NCBI RefSeq assembly: GCF_017916325.1
Contig: NC_090168.1
Location: 1,073,143-1,137,142 of the forward strand
Source: Leishmania martiniquensis
Lineage: Eukaryota > Euglenozoa > Kinetoplastea > Trypanosomatida > Trypanosomatidae
Reading direction: 5' to 3'
Length of the DNA: 64,000 nt
In this document: piece by piece, positions 18,519-29,130 of the stretch
Numbering within the stretch: the first letter of the stretch is position 1
How the letters are laid out: each line of letters opens with the position of its first letter
Notes under the pieces: generated by a model
The model's database searches: none
The model's input: only the letters and a program-made list of their open reading frames with translations
What the model was told of the DNA's origin: nothing
Program-made: the position numbers and the translations under genes

Positions 18519-21500
18519 ATGGAGGACGCGCCCTCGACACCGTTGTCACTGGCGCTTACGGCGACGGCCAGTGCTGTGGTCTCGTCAGTGAAGCGACCGT
18601 ATCGGTTCACAGACGACACGCTGCCATCTCCGCCACAACCGCCCTTTTCTTCCTATCAATCTCGAGTGCTGTTCCGCTCCGCGCTCTCCGAGACACCGCT
18701 GTCTCCGCGGTGGATGTTGTCAGAGAGCACGGCCGAGGATGAAGTAGACGGGCATGATGGCGGACCGAAAAGGCGTGAGACGGAAGGTTCATCGATGCTT
18801 AACGTTGGGGATGCTGAAGGCCGCTGTGGACGTGGCCAAACGGCAATCCTTCTCTCGCCGGCGCCAGCGGACGCCCCTACTGATGCTACGCCATCCTCTA
18901 CGATGGCAGCTGCCGAGATTAAGGATAACCCACAGGTGCGGTCAAGTGCCTACCAGCCCCAGCAGGATGGTGTGCCGCACATTTCTGCAGCCGCTCCCAT
19001 CAAAAGCGGTGGCGAGGATTCCATATCGTCATTCCCGCCGCAGTCGCTCATCACGAATGCGGCGACCTTTCCGAAAGCCACCGTGCGCCCGCTTCCTGAA
19101 TTTTCGCCGAGCTCCCCGGCCACGGCGCTCTCTCCCTCATCTCAGCCTGCGCGGAGCCTGACGCCAGGTAGTTCATCACCCACGGCGAGAGTTGGCAACG
19201 GCAGCGCTGATGGGGCCTCCTCCACGGCAACGCCGAATGCTACGAGCGACTTTCTCCCACTGCAGGTGCAGCAGGCTGAAAGGGCGATCGATGCGCAGCT
19301 TGTTTTCGACAAGGAAACTCGGAGAGAAAATGAGGAACTGCGGCGGCAGATGGAGGCGCTTTTGCGAATCCAAGAGGAGCTGGAGCGCCGATGTCAGCGG
19401 TGGGAGGCAGTGACGGCAGGGGCTGCTGAGGGTCCCGCACCGCAGCGGGCGCTTGCGCTAGAGAGGGAGCAGGCTCTAGCGCAGCTCCGCGAGGTGTACG
19501 AGGGGCAGCTGCAGAAGTCGCGGAAGGCTGAGATCGCAGCGCAGTCGGATGCGGACGCCTTGGCTAAAGAGGTTGTCATGCTGCGAAGCGAGTTGGCCGG
19601 GGTCCACGATGAGCTTCGCGCATCCATGGAGCAGCAATTGAAGTGCCAACGCCAGTCAGATGAGGCGAGAAATGTGCAGGTAAGAATGGCGGCCGAATGC
19701 GCGACGCTGCGATCAGCGGCAGACGACGTCACTTCACAGCTGAAGGAGTTACACAAAAAGCTGTGGGCTGCTGAGGAGCGTGCCGCTGCCGCCGAGCTGG
19801 CGCTCCAAGCGCTTTGCCATCAGCTAGCTGCTGCCACGGAGGCTGCAATGGCGACTGAAGGCCATCGTGAGGAGGTGGAGCATACGCCTCCCTTACACAC
19901 GTCTGCAGACGCGAAGCCCATCAACGGCTCACCTACCTCGGAATTCCTCAGCAGTGGCTCTCATGCGCCAGCGACAGCGCTTCTTTTCGACGAGGCCGCT
20001 GTGTTGACGGCGGTGGTCTCAGCAATGGAGAGACACAGCATGAGCGGCCTGCTGTCCTCCCCATTAAATTCATCGCCTCCACGAGACGACGAAGGAGCCA
20101 CAGCGCTGTCACCTTCCGACCCGAGCACCGTTGCGACAACGATGGCGCCGCCCCTTTCACAGTACCCGCGAAGCGAATCGGTGTTACGGTCATCTGCTGG
20201 CGTGTCTACCGCTCTCATGCAGAGTCACTTATCGAACGCCGGTCTGTTGCGCTGTCGGCAGCATCGGAGGTCGATGCAAATCGCCATGGCGCGCGTGTCG
20301 GATGGATACCAGCGAGTAGCACAGGAGGCTGCTGCTGCAGCCAGCTCTCGCGCCGCCAAGCTGGAGCAGACTCTTTCCGACGAAGTCGAGGAGCTGCGGG
20401 CGCGACTCCGGCAGCCTCAGCAGGTACTGCTGCCACACAAGAACAGTCGGCAGGAGAAGGAGTCACACACGTCTGAACGGGAGGAGGCAGAATGTCAGAC
20501 AACGCTATCGAGCCTGCAGCACCGCCCTTGTGTCGGTGTAGTTACCGATGCCATGGCCGCGGCAAGCAGCGATGCCCCCAGAGTTGCCGCCACGGCCTCA
20601 GCCTGCGCTGTATCAGCCACGACGATCGCCTATGAAGAGTCCCTTGCTGAGATGCAGCGGCAACTGCGCCATGAGCGCAGCTACATCCGTCAGCTACAAA
20701 AGGAGGTGCAGTCCCTGCGCACCTCCAACGACGCTGTTTCAGCACTCAAGGGCCTCTCCCAGACAATCCAGGACATGCGCGTGGCTGTATGCCGGCTGCT
20801 ACGAGACACCGTCGCCGACGTGCAGAGCATTGCCACGCAGGCGCGACAGCAGCCTCAGTTAGTCGCGACTGACAACGGTGACGAGAGCAGCGAGCTAGTA
20901 TGGCAAGGGGACACGGGGCAGGTACTGCACGGAGAACGGCACACCGTGCGTGAGGATCCTAAGCATCCCATGAAAAGTACGTCGCCTCGCCGACGACCAG
21001 ACAGCGTGCGCCGCGCGTCTGCGGCACTGCCTTCTTTACCCTCTCTACTGGATTTCGCCTTTGTGCGGGCTGTTCACAAATGCATCTTACGCGCGGAGGC
21101 CCACGTTCAGCAGGTCAGTGCGGCCCTCTTGAGCAGCTACCAGCAAGCTGCCGCCGTGGCACGCACCTCATCAGGCATCTACGAGGCTGACCATGATGTA
21201 GTCTACGCGACTGGCGCTCTCTACCACCCCTATCGAATGCCGGCTCCTGCGACAGACGTCGCAGATGACCCTCAGCGCGGAGCTAATGGGATTTATCAGG
21301 AGCCCCCCTCGCGGTGGCCACCAGACGATGGTCACCCTTCTGGTGGCGCCTTGCCAGCACCATCGCTATCGGCTCCCTCCACTGCAGACTCCAGTAAACG
21401 AACCGCACAGCAGGAGAAAGTGTACGCGGAGCTGCGTGGCCTTCTCCAGCGATTATCCACTGCAAAGGAGGGCATTACGGCGTGTACGCCTGTGCCCTTG

Positions 21501-22145
21501 TGCACCGTGCCTGAGGAATGTCGGCGGTGGTCGGGAACCCAACCACCGCGAACTCGGGCATTGGGCTCGAGTGACTCCCTTACTGCTCAGCCGTCTCCCT
21601 ACGTCGCTGCCTGTCTGGCCGAGTCCGCAGGGCTCCGACGAGCAGCCTTATCCTCCCTGGCCCGTGACTCTGCTGGAGGGCCCGCGGCGATTACTGCTGA
21701 TGGGCGATTAGGCTTCTCGCTTCTGACAGATGCAATTCAAGAGCTGCGCAACGTCGGGCGGCTGCTTGACACTATCCGAGACGCCGAGGAGACACGTGAG
21801 GCGCGGTGGCAGCAGTGCATGCAGGAGTGGCAAGACGCCATTGTGGCAGCTGTGGACCGCGTGTGGGAGCGAATAAACGATGCTTTGGCACTTGCGCGGC
21901 GCCCCGAGGTGGGAGAGGGAGGCCTCCCTTGCGACACCTGGGAGCCTGCGATGGGTGCGGGCGTCGCTCCCTCATTTGGGGCCACCTCTCTTGGTGATCG
22001 CGCTGGTCCTGTAGAATGCGAACGAGGGCAAGCATGGCAGAGGCAGAATACGCAGCAAGCTTGCGACCATGACATGCAGAACGCAGCCATGCCACCACAC
22101 CAGCCATCACGCCTCGCCAAGGTGCTGTCCGGTATGATGCGATGA
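18519..22145 (+). CDS. Large coiled-coil protein, function unknown
   Basis: The product is 1208 aa from the first ATG. The frame is open further upstream to 18369 only through a TTG, and that upstream stretch probably lies in the 5' UTR. Residues 1-250 are Ser/Pro/Ala/Thr-rich and probably disordered. A long coiled coil runs about 254-450 with heptads such as ENEELRRQMEALLRIQEELE, and a second occupies about 704-775 (EMQRQLRHERSYIRQLQKEV then LSQTIQDMRVAVCRLL). Between and after these are Ser/Thr/Pro-rich spacers, a helical segment near 850-890 (LLDFAFVRAVHKCILRAEAH) and a C-terminal helix with many charged residues (IQELRNVGRLLDTIRD). No catalytic motif is seen. The architecture resembles cytoskeletal, basal-body or flagellar proteins of trypanosomatids, but this is a guess from composition. 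Confidence 0.8.
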   Translation: MEDAPSTPLSLALTATASAVVSSVKRPYRFTDDTLPSPPQPPFSSYQSRVLFRSALSETPLSPRWMLSESTAEDEVDGHDGGPKRRETEGSSMLNVGDAEGRCGRGQTAILLSPAPADAPTDATPSSTMAAAEIKDNPQVRSSAYQPQQDGVPHISAAAPIKSGGEDSISSFPPQSLITNAATFPKATVRPLPEFSPSSPATALSPSSQPARSLTPGSSSPTARVGNGSADGASSTATPNATSDFLPLQVQQAERAIDAQLVFDKETRRENEELRRQMEALLRIQEELERRCQRWEAVTAGAAEGPAPQRALALEREQALAQLREVYEGQLQKSRKAEIAAQSDADALAKEVVMLRSELAGVHDELRASMEQQLKCQRQSDEARNVQVRMAAECATLRSAADDVTSQLKELHKKLWAAEERAAAAELALQALCHQLAAATEAAMATEGHREEVEHTPPLHTSADAKPINGSPTSEFLSSGSHAPATALLFDEAAVLTAVVSAMERHSMSGLLSSPLNSSPPRDDEGATALSPSDPSTVATTMAPPLSQYPRSESVLRSSAGVSTALMQSHLSNAGLLRCRQHRRSMQIAMARVSDGYQRVAQEAAAAASSRAAKLEQTLSDEVEELRARLRQPQQVLLPHKNSRQEKESHTSEREEAECQTTLSSLQHRPCVGVVTDAMAAASSDAPRVAATASACAVSATTIAYEESLAEMQRQLRHERSYIRQLQKEVQSLRTSNDAVSALKGLSQTIQDMRVAVCRLLRDTVADVQSIATQARQQPQLVATDNGDESSELVWQGDTGQVLHGERHTVREDPKHPMKSTSPRRRPDSVRRASAALPSLPSLLDFAFVRAVHKCILRAEAHVQQVSAALLSSYQQAAAVARTSSGIYEADHDVVYATGALYHPYRMPAPATDVADDPQRGANGIYQEPPSRWPPDDGHPSGGALPAPSLSAPSTADSSKRTAQQEKVYAELRGLLQRLSTAKEGITACTPVPLCTVPEECRRWSGTQPPRTRALGSSDSLTAQPSPYVAACLAESAGLRRAALSSLARDSAGGPAAITADGRLGFSLLTDAIQELRNVGRLLDTIRDAEETREARWQQCMQEWQDAIVAAVDRVWERINDALALARRPEVGEGGLPCDTWEPAMGAGVAPSFGATSLGDRAGPVECERGQAWQRQNTQQACDHDMQNAAMPPHQPSRLAKVLSGMMR

Positions 22146-23152
22146 AAGACGGGCAGTGGCACCATTCTCCACACCTGAGCGTGTGGCTGCAGGGCACGTA
22201 ACTTTACACACGCACACACACATATATATATATATGCAGCTCTATCCGTGCTGCGTGAATCTGGCACAAGCGCGTGCGGCTAGGGATGCACTGTTCTCGC
22301 GTAGTGGAGGGTGGAGGGGTGGGTGGGGCTGACTCTGCCTGACGCCAGCTCCCCTCTTCCCCCTTCCCTCCATTCACCTTTTACCTCGTCAAGAAAGCAC
22401 GGCCAAAACCCTCTGGCGGCTCTGTGGTGCGTACTGTGATCGCCCAGCACAACATGAGTGCCTTTACTGCTCCGCATTTTTCCCACACCATTGTGAGACC
22501 CTTGCCAAAGACGCAAGTTGGCCTGGCCCCGTTTGCTCGGCACTCAGTCTTCACGTACGATGGCACCACTTGACGGACTTCCGTTTGCTTCGCTTTCATT
22601 TGTTCTCCTTCATGCAAAACGGGTTGACAACCGCAACAACTCACCTGCGCCTTCACCCTTTTCCTTTTTGCCGCTCCTTCCTACCGCCCAATGCGGATCT
22701 CTCTCTGTCTCTCTCTCTGTCTTTCCCTTTCTTCTATTATCCCTCGTCACCATCATTCCGATCATCGTTGGCGCGGCTCTCGCCATCTTCACCTGCTCGT
22801 TGTCTCTCCTCACGTGCCCTATTCGGGGGGAGGATGCGCCACATCGTTCAGCGGCTTCTTGCTTTCGCTTCGCGAACACCTAACCCAGCCTAACACCGCC
22901 TCTTTCTTTTTTTTGTGTGTGCGCGCTCTTTCTTTCCTTACGTACTGCGCCACAGTGGACACCCACAGACATACACACCCACACACATACACGCGCAGGC
23001 GTCTTCCTTCTTCAAAAGTTTTTCCACACCTCTTCCACCGTTTTCCTCTTCTGTTGTGAGTCTGCGCGCCCCTCCTAAGCTTGCTTGTATGTTAAACAAA
23101 CAGAAATAGCGAAAGTAACCTGCCTGATCACCCATCTCGCCCCACGTCCATC
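22146..23152 (+). other. intergenic region / SCOT 5' UTR
   Basis: Holds a CA/TA microsatellite at about 22207-22236, CT-rich runs at 22690-22745 and 22900-22935, CACA-rich sequence at 22965-23000 and a splice-acceptor-like tract ending at 23060. No convincing gene on either strand. Confidence 0.65.
23020..23060 (+). promoter_or_regulatory. probable trans-splice acceptor of SCOT
   Basis: A T/C-rich tract (TTTTTCCACACC, then CCGTTTTCCTCTTCTGTTG) ends in AG at 23059-23060, about 93 nt before the SCOT ATG. Confidence 0.5.
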
Positions 23153-24622
23153 ATGCTTCGCCGTAGCTTCTTTCGCCTCGCTGGCCTCAACAAGGTTCAG
23201 TCCTTGGAGCAGGCGGTGGCGGACATGACGGACGGCGTCTCCGTCGCTGTCGGTGGATTTGGCTGCGCTGGAGTGCCAGACGCGGTGATCAGCGCCATGT
23301 GCAAGAGGGGTGTAAAGGACTTGACTCTATACACTGACTCGGCGGGTATCGACGGCTTCGGCCTCGCACGTCTCATCGAAGCGAAGCAAGTGCGCCGCAT
23401 GTGCTGCTCTTTTGTCGGCATGAATAAAATCTTCAAAAAGCGGTATCTCGAGGGCGATATCGAGCTGGAATTTGTGCCGCAGGGCACGCTGGCGGAGCGC
23501 ATGCGTGCCGGCGGCGCGGGCATTCCTGCCTTCTACACGGCGACAGCGTACGGCACGCAGCGCCAGACGGGAGGGCAGATCATCCGCTACGACAGGAACG
23601 GCGTTCCGTGCGTCCTCTCGGAGCCGAAGGAGACGAGGCAGTTTGGGAACCACTGGTACGTCCTCGAGCCGACAATTCGGCCGGAATACGCGATTGTGAA
23701 GGCGCTGAAGGCGGACAAGAGCGGCAACCTCGTGTTCCGCGGCACTGCGCGCAACTTCAACATTCCCGCTGCGCAGTGCGGGCAGCGTGTCATTGCGGAG
23801 GTGGAGGAGGTGGTGGAGAACGGCGATATTCACCCGGACGACGTGCACCTGCCTGGCGTGTACGTGCACCGCGTTGTGCAGGCTTCGTACGAGGTGCCGA
23901 TCGAGAAGTGCACTGTCTTGGGCTGCGGGACTGAGGCGGGCATGGTAAACCCGAACGACGACCGCCAGAGGATTGCTCGGCGCGCGGCTCTGGAGTTCGC
24001 GGATGGCATGTACGTGAACCTCGGCATCGGCATCCCAACCGAGGCGGCAAACTACATCCCCGCCGGCGTGAAGGTGACGCTGCATTCCGAGAACGGACTG
24101 CTGGGCATGGGCCCGTTCCCGTCGGCGGACAAGGTGAGTGCCGACTGGATCAACGCTGGCAAGCAGACGATTTCGTACCTGCCAGGAGCATCGTGCTTCG
24201 ACAGCGCCACGTCATTCGCTATGATTCGCGGTGGCCATATTAACCTTACGATGCTGGGAGCGCTTGAGGTCTCGTCACGCGGCGACCTCGCGAACTGGGG
24301 CATCCCCGGCAAACTCGTCAATGGCCCCGGCGGTGCGATGGACCTTGTCGCCAGCGGCTCTCGCGTCGTGGTGGCGATGCTGCACTGCAACAAGAGCGGT
24401 AACTCGAAGATTGTGGACCGGTGCAAGCTTCCAGTGACGGGCTTGCACTGCGTGAATCGCATCATCACAGAAAAAGCTGTGTTCGACGTGATTGGCAAGA
24501 CACTGGTCCTGAAAGAGATCGCAGAGGGCCTAACACTGGACGACATTAAGAGATGCACGTCTGCCCACTTCGAAGTCGATGCCGTGAAGCCCATCGCCTA
24601 TGCGGCCCCTCTGTCCAGCTAA
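23153..24622 (+). CDS. SCOT: Succinyl-CoA:3-ketoacid CoA-transferase, mitochondrial
   Basis: The 489-aa product is a fused alpha-beta family I CoA-transferase. In trypanosomatids this enzyme family moves CoA from acetyl-CoA or acetoacetyl-CoA to succinate in the mitochondrion. The N-terminus [15 protein letters not shown] is a short, basic, hydroxylated presequence typical of trypanosomatid mitochondrial proteins. The alpha part has [18 protein letters not shown] and [19 protein letters not shown]. The beta part has [14 protein letters not shown] and [11 protein letters not shown], whose glutamate (E313) is the expected catalytic residue forming the glutamyl-CoA intermediate, then [16 protein letters not shown] and [14 protein letters not shown]. 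Length matches the family. The ATG at 23153 is the first of the frame. No oddity is seen. Confidence 0.96.
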   Translation: MLRRSFFRLAGLNKVQSLEQAVADMTDGVSVAVGGFGCAGVPDAVISAMCKRGVKDLTLYTDSAGIDGFGLARLIEAKQVRRMCCSFVGMNKIFKKRYLEGDIELEFVPQGTLAERMRAGGAGIPAFYTATAYGTQRQTGGQIIRYDRNGVPCVLSEPKETRQFGNHWYVLEPTIRPEYAIVKALKADKSGNLVFRGTARNFNIPAAQCGQRVIAEVEEVVENGDIHPDDVHLPGVYVHRVVQASYEVPIEKCTVLGCGTEAGMVNPNDDRQRIARRAALEFADGMYVNLGIGIPTEAANYIPAGVKVTLHSENGLLGMGPFPSADKVSADWINAGKQTISYLPGASCFDSATSFAMIRGGHINLTMLGALEVSSRGDLANWGIPGKLVNGPGGAMDLVASGSRVVVAMLHCNKSGNSKIVDRCKLPVTGLHCVNRIITEKAVFDVIGKTLVLKEIAEGLTLDDIKRCTSAHFEVDAVKPIAYAAPLSS

Positions 24623-25121
24623 TCGATTGGCCGCGGTATATTTCTCGCTTAACGCACGCTCTCGTCGCACCAGACGGCACTGGAGACATAATACGCGCTC
24701 ACATGTGTAGCCATGTGCGCCAGGGGCTGCGCTCGCCGCATTTATAAGCATAGTTAGGCGCAGGTGTTTTTCCGCGTCATGAGGCGAGTTTCGCAGCTTC
24801 TGTTCGTGAGCGCTGCAAAGGTCTGGTGAAGGTGCCGCTGCCTGGTGTCGACTGCGTGACGCATGTCTGACCCCTCACTTAAAGAGGACCTTAGGATGCA
24901 GCATCCTTCGTCTATTGCGATGGAGGCAAACGTTTTTTTTTTGTTTCTTCCCTCCTGTGTGTGGGCGGAGATGAGTAAGCGCATTCGCGTCTGCTCCACA
25001 CTCGCTCTTTCCCCACGCCGCTTACTCACTGATGGACGCCGGCGCTCACCATAACACCAGTCCTGCCAACTACCTTTTTCTATTGCTGCACCCATCGTCA
25101 TGACACCGGAGAGTTGAGGGT

Positions 25122-25663
25122 ACCTCAGTGCGCCGTGCCGTTGCATTGGTGCGGCGCCCCACTCTCTGCGGACGGAGGCCAGGCAGCCGCTCTTTCCCTC
25201 TACCCCTGCGGGCGCCGAGCCGCCCCCTCTCGTGGTGGCAGGGCCGACCATGTGCGACGTGCGGAGATCAGAGCGACGCCCCCGCTGCGCATGTCGGCGG
25301 CCGAGGCCTGGATGGCGCTGCCCCCCGGGCCACATGCGACCGTGGGCACGTCTGCGCCATCCGAATGGTGGGCAGAGCGTCAGCAGGACTCGAGCGCATC
25401 CCACTCGGCCCACCCACTGCCTCGTGGTGGTGTGCAGCCGGAGCCGCGCCGAGGTGGACGCAGGGCGTGACGCCCTGGGAGGCTGGTGGGCGGGCTGTGA
25501 GGCAGCCTGCGAGGCGGTATGTGTGCACATGCGTCACTAGAGACTGCGTGAGAGTGGGTGCTCAGATGACTGTGTTGGCCGTGCCACAGCGCGTGCCTGG
25601 CGCTGCGTCGCCCCCGCACTGCCACCACGCGCACGGAGGCGCGTGACAGTGTTGGAGGCGGGT
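25122..25663 (+). mobile_element. SIDER-like retroposon (copy C, full length)
   Basis: About 542 bp, nearly identical to the reverse complement of copy B (9178-9718) over its whole length and to the reverse complement of copy D (29131-29506) over its left two thirds. It has no coding capacity. Size and placement downstream of SCOT fit the degenerate SIDER retroposons of Leishmania. Orientation is arbitrary: this copy is used as the reference. Confidence 0.8.
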
Positions 25664-26262
25664 CGAAAGCAGGCTCGGCTTAGGTACCGCATGCATGAGG
25701 AATGGGTGCGATGGAGCGCTAAACCTATTGTTGGCGGGCTTTTAGTTCTCATATTTCGTTTTCTTCCCTCAGTCTTCGTTAGGTTTGCTGGTGTGCTCTC
25801 TCGCTGGATGTGGAGGGCAACGATCCGCATCAGCTGCCGTAAAGCAAGGCGCGCACGAGAAGCGGGGATGCCGATTGATGAAGGGGGGTATGCAAGTGCT
25901 TCGAATGGTCGCTGTTCAGTCGATGTGGCCGCGGAGCTGCCCGACTGGTGACTCTGTGGGCGTGGCTAGCGCTACTGCAGCAAGGGTGTGCATACGCCGG
26001 CGAGGCCCCTCTGAGGTTGCAGCGCAGAGGCGGCTAGGCGAATCCAACAGCCGCAGGAGGTCTGCTTGAGAAACTGCCCTTGGCTGGCCTCGTGCGCATT
26101 ACCACTTCTCCTCCGCCCCCCACCGCCGCGCCCCTTCTCTCTGTCCTCTTGACTCCATCCTTTGTGTGGCGCCCCCCTTTTTCCCCAACCGCTCACTCCC
26201 TTCTCCGTGGAATACGCCTATGCGTGCACACGCCGCAGTACTGCCCGGAAATAGCGAACTCT

Positions 26263-26285
26263 TCCTTGGCGTTCCCTTCTCACAG
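26263..26285 (+). promoter_or_regulatory. probable trans-splice acceptor of the TBC1D23-like gene
   Basis: A tract ending TTCCCTTCTCACAG (AG at 26284-26285) lies 53 nt before the ATG at 26339 with no intervening ATG. Confidence 0.5.
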
Positions 26286-26338
26286 CGACCATCTCCATAG
26301 CTTTTCTAGTCCGTTTCCCCAGTGCGGTTATCCCGGCG

Positions 26339-28936
26339 ATGAGCAGCAGCGAGACCACAAAGGACGCGGCCGCGCACGCGCCAGAGGTGGAGGCCGCCCC
26401 AACCTTCGCGCCGCCTTCGCTAACGGCCGAGCTGGCGGAAGGCGTGGCGGTTGCTGAGGGTGCACCAGATGAGAAGATGGGGGATGCGGAATCGGCTGCG
26501 GCGACAGCGGCAGAGGCAACGTCTTCTCCCCAATCACCAGGAGAGTCCAAGATTCAGAGTGCGCTGGCGGCACTGGTGCAGCTGCTCGACAGTGACAGCG
26601 GCAATGCGGAGACGGCGAGGCGCCGTGGTGCCTCTTTACCTCATGTGCAGAGGATGTGCATGCGCGTTCCGCAGCTCTCCAATGTGCTTACTCGCTCGCA
26701 GCGGTTTCAGCTGTACTGTCTGCTTCTCCTCGACGACACTGACGGCGCGGAGATGCAGAGTGAGGTAGGCGAGCACGAGGACTGGGCGGTGTATACACAG
26801 CGGGCACTCGAGGAACATGTGCAATTAGCGGAGCAAGCGGTCGCACTCTTCCCCGCCACCCTCCACGTCACAGCCGACGAACTCGCTGGCCTGTTCTGTC
26901 GGCTGGACACAGTCACGGCCTTCAACTTCAATGCTGAGACGAGCGAGGTCGTCCTGTGCGTAACGTACGTGGTTGCCGGTAGCTGTTCCACTGAGAAGGA
27001 CGTGCTTCTGCGTACCCTCTATCGACTTCTCTGCGTGCTGCAGAAAGACTTTCTCGTGCCAGCGGCCTCTCGCCTGTACGAGCCGGCGGCGGCGTCGCTG
27101 CTACGATTGATGCTCCAGTTTTTCGACCCACGGCTCGCCACCCACATGGACCAGCAGCAGGTGGACGCGGGGAGGTACATGTTGGAGTGGTCGCGGCGCC
27201 TGCTGGTCCTGCAGTCCGACTACGATGCAGCACTGAAGGTGCTGGATTGGGTGTTCATCCTGGGCGACCCCGCCATGATCCCCTACGTGGCACACGCCTA
27301 CCTCATTACCCACCGTCGGTCGCTCATGGCCTTGAGCACGAAGCAGGAGCTGACACAGCACCTCGACAAGATGAGGTTCACCCTGCCTGCGTGCAAGGCA
27401 GACGCGATCGACCCCGGCTTGGTAGACGGCCGCGCCACCGCCCCGACGTGTGTGTGGAGCGGGAAGTCGCTGCTGCAGAATGCGGATCTACTCTACCGTA
27501 TCACACCGCTCTCCGCGCAGCGCATGCTGGACTTCTGCCTATACCCGGATGTCGGCCTGCTGAACAAGACGCCGGAGGAGCTGCAGCAGTACTACGCTCA
27601 GACACCAAGCCTACCGCTGGAGCGGTTCGACATCGCCTCCGCCTTCGCGAAGCGCAGCGCGGCGGCAGACGGCGGGAAAGATCTGCTTCCCTCGCGCGAG
27701 TACATCATCGTTGACTGCCGCTCGCAGGAGAGCTTCGAATATGTGCGGCTGCCCACGGCCATCCTCGTGGGGGACGTCCTCGGCTACGAGCAGGAGGGCC
27801 TCGCGGAGGCGATGCGGCGACTCGAGTCCTGCCGTGGGCACCCGCTGGCACTCTTCGCCACCGGACGGCCGATCGTGGAGGAGGTGAACCTGCTGAAGGT
27901 CTTCGCCCTTTATCTCGTCAACCGTGAGGCGTTCCCGTTCGTGTGCATCGTACCGGGCGGCTTCAAGACGACGATTCCGCTGCTCCGCAATCACGTCATT
28001 GACGTCATCATGAGCCCCGCGGCTACGGCGGCCCTCCAGAGTGCAACGGGCAAGCGGGGCCTATCGAGCATCGACTGGGCCCAGCAGGCGTCCGACACGG
28101 CGCACGCGATCTCCGCCGCTTTCAGCGGCGTGTCGGACTATCTCGCGAAAATAGAGGGGATGGAGGTACGGCAGAAGGCCCTGGAGCTGCGCACAAAGGC
28201 GCAGACAGGCGTGGCGGCGGCCGGCTCGTGGGGCTGGGGAGTGATGCAGCGCTTCCGTGACAGCCTCGGCGAGACCCGAGCGCACGCATCGGCAGTGCTT
28301 TCAGCTGCCGGCGACAAGCTTGCGTCCACTCAGACGACCGCGAGCGCCAGCAGCAGTGCAGCGCCCTCCTTTACAGACGACACAGGGCCCTTCTCAGTTA
28401 GCGCTCCGTCAGCGACGTCGCAGCGCCTCACGAGGGTCAAAGCTGCTGCTCCAGCGGCACTAGCTCACGCCGCTGCCTCGCAGCCATCACAGCAGCCACA
28501 GCAGGCGTTCTCACTGGGCGAGTATAGTGAAGAAGAGGATCTGGACCTCATCACGTCGATCCCGACTAGGCCGCTGCGCGGCGTAGTGGTGACTGCGTCG
28601 GCACTGCCTGCAAGCGAGACGGCGCTTTCAGCGCCTGCAGCGGCGCCCTCATCGATCACCGTCTCGACTCCCGAACGCCAGTACCCGCCAGCACCCGCAC
28701 CATCACTGGCGGCGACGACAATGGCAGGGTCTCGGGAGCAAGCGTCGCCTCCAGCGGCCTCTGCTCCCTCACCTGCAGCCAAAGCGGCGCGCACCGAGTC
28801 TGCGTCGCGCATCGCTGCGAGCATTGACGCCGAGTTCGACGAGCTCTTTAGTGACCTAGCTTTGAACCCTGAGACAGCTTCTCCGCCGTCGAAGCCGACC
28901 ACCTCGGCTGACGCAGATGGCCTCTTCGGCCCTTGA
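26339..28936 (+). CDS. TBC1D23-like protein (pseudo-TBC plus rhodanese-like domain)
   Basis: The product is 865 aa. After an Ala/Glu-rich N-terminus, residues about 60-340 form an all-helical TBC-type region that ends with YDAALKVLDWVFILGDPAM and YVAHAYLITHRRSLM. The IxxDxxR and YxQ fingers of active Rab-GAPs are not seen; the expected place reads LAEQAVALFP. Residues about 445-560 are a rhodanese-like domain (YIIVDCRSQESFEYVRLPTA, later FVCIVPGGFKTT) whose active-site loop reads LFATGRP without a cysteine. This TBC-then-rhodanese order is that of TBC1D23, a non-catalytic trans-Golgi adaptor that captures endosome-derived vesicles. The C-terminal 300 residues are Ala/Ser/Pro-rich with an acidic patch (EYSEEEDLDLI near 727). 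Family assignment is from domain order and motifs; function here is inferred. A truncated SIDER-like copy follows about 190 bp after the stop. Confidence 0.8.
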   Translation: MSSSETTKDAAAHAPEVEAAPTFAPPSLTAELAEGVAVAEGAPDEKMGDAESAAATAAEATSSPQSPGESKIQSALAALVQLLDSDSGNAETARRRGASLPHVQRMCMRVPQLSNVLTRSQRFQLYCLLLLDDTDGAEMQSEVGEHEDWAVYTQRALEEHVQLAEQAVALFPATLHVTADELAGLFCRLDTVTAFNFNAETSEVVLCVTYVVAGSCSTEKDVLLRTLYRLLCVLQKDFLVPAASRLYEPAAASLLRLMLQFFDPRLATHMDQQQVDAGRYMLEWSRRLLVLQSDYDAALKVLDWVFILGDPAMIPYVAHAYLITHRRSLMALSTKQELTQHLDKMRFTLPACKADAIDPGLVDGRATAPTCVWSGKSLLQNADLLYRITPLSAQRMLDFCLYPDVGLLNKTPEELQQYYAQTPSLPLERFDIASAFAKRSAAADGGKDLLPSREYIIVDCRSQESFEYVRLPTAILVGDVLGYEQEGLAEAMRRLESCRGHPLALFATGRPIVEEVNLLKVFALYLVNREAFPFVCIVPGGFKTTIPLLRNHVIDVIMSPAATAALQSATGKRGLSSIDWAQQASDTAHAISAAFSGVSDYLAKIEGMEVRQKALELRTKAQTGVAAAGSWGWGVMQRFRDSLGETRAHASAVLSAAGDKLASTQTTASASSSAAPSFTDDTGPFSVSAPSATSQRLTRVKAAAPAALAHAAASQPSQQPQQAFSLGEYSEEEDLDLITSIPTRPLRGVVVTASALPASETALSAPAAAPSSITVSTPERQYPPAPAPSLAATTMAGSREQASPPAASAPSPAAKAARTESASRIAASIDAEFDELFSDLALNPETASPPSKPTTSADADGLFGP

Positions 28937-29130
28937 CGTGTGGTGGCGTGCGGGGGTGATGCGCGAGGGTGAATCGAAGCCTCCTTGCTCCCACATTCAC
29001 TGCGCCGGCTCTCTCTGTCTCTGTTGCACGGCACCCGAGTCGAAACTCTGCCCGGCACTGTTGCGGGCCTCCACGCGCGTTCGTGGTGCAAGGCAGCGGT
29101 GGACGCGCGCGACAGCAACCCCGCCGACTC

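Larger units (their letters stand above)
24623..26338 (+). other. intergenic region with full-length SIDER-like repeat
   Basis: About 1.7 kb. The repeat at 25122-25663 explains the longest open frames on both strands. The remainder is 3' UTR of SCOT and 5' UTR of the TBC1D23-like gene, with C/T tracts at 26107-26200. No other gene is seen. Confidence 0.7.

Noticed and set aside
25128..25646. Overlapping open frames of 100-170 codons in the repeat (also at 9.2-9.9 and 28.8-29.6 kb)
   Set aside because: The same sequences appear in several frames and both strands of each repeat copy; they reflect the stop-poor, GC-rich repeat and not a protein.
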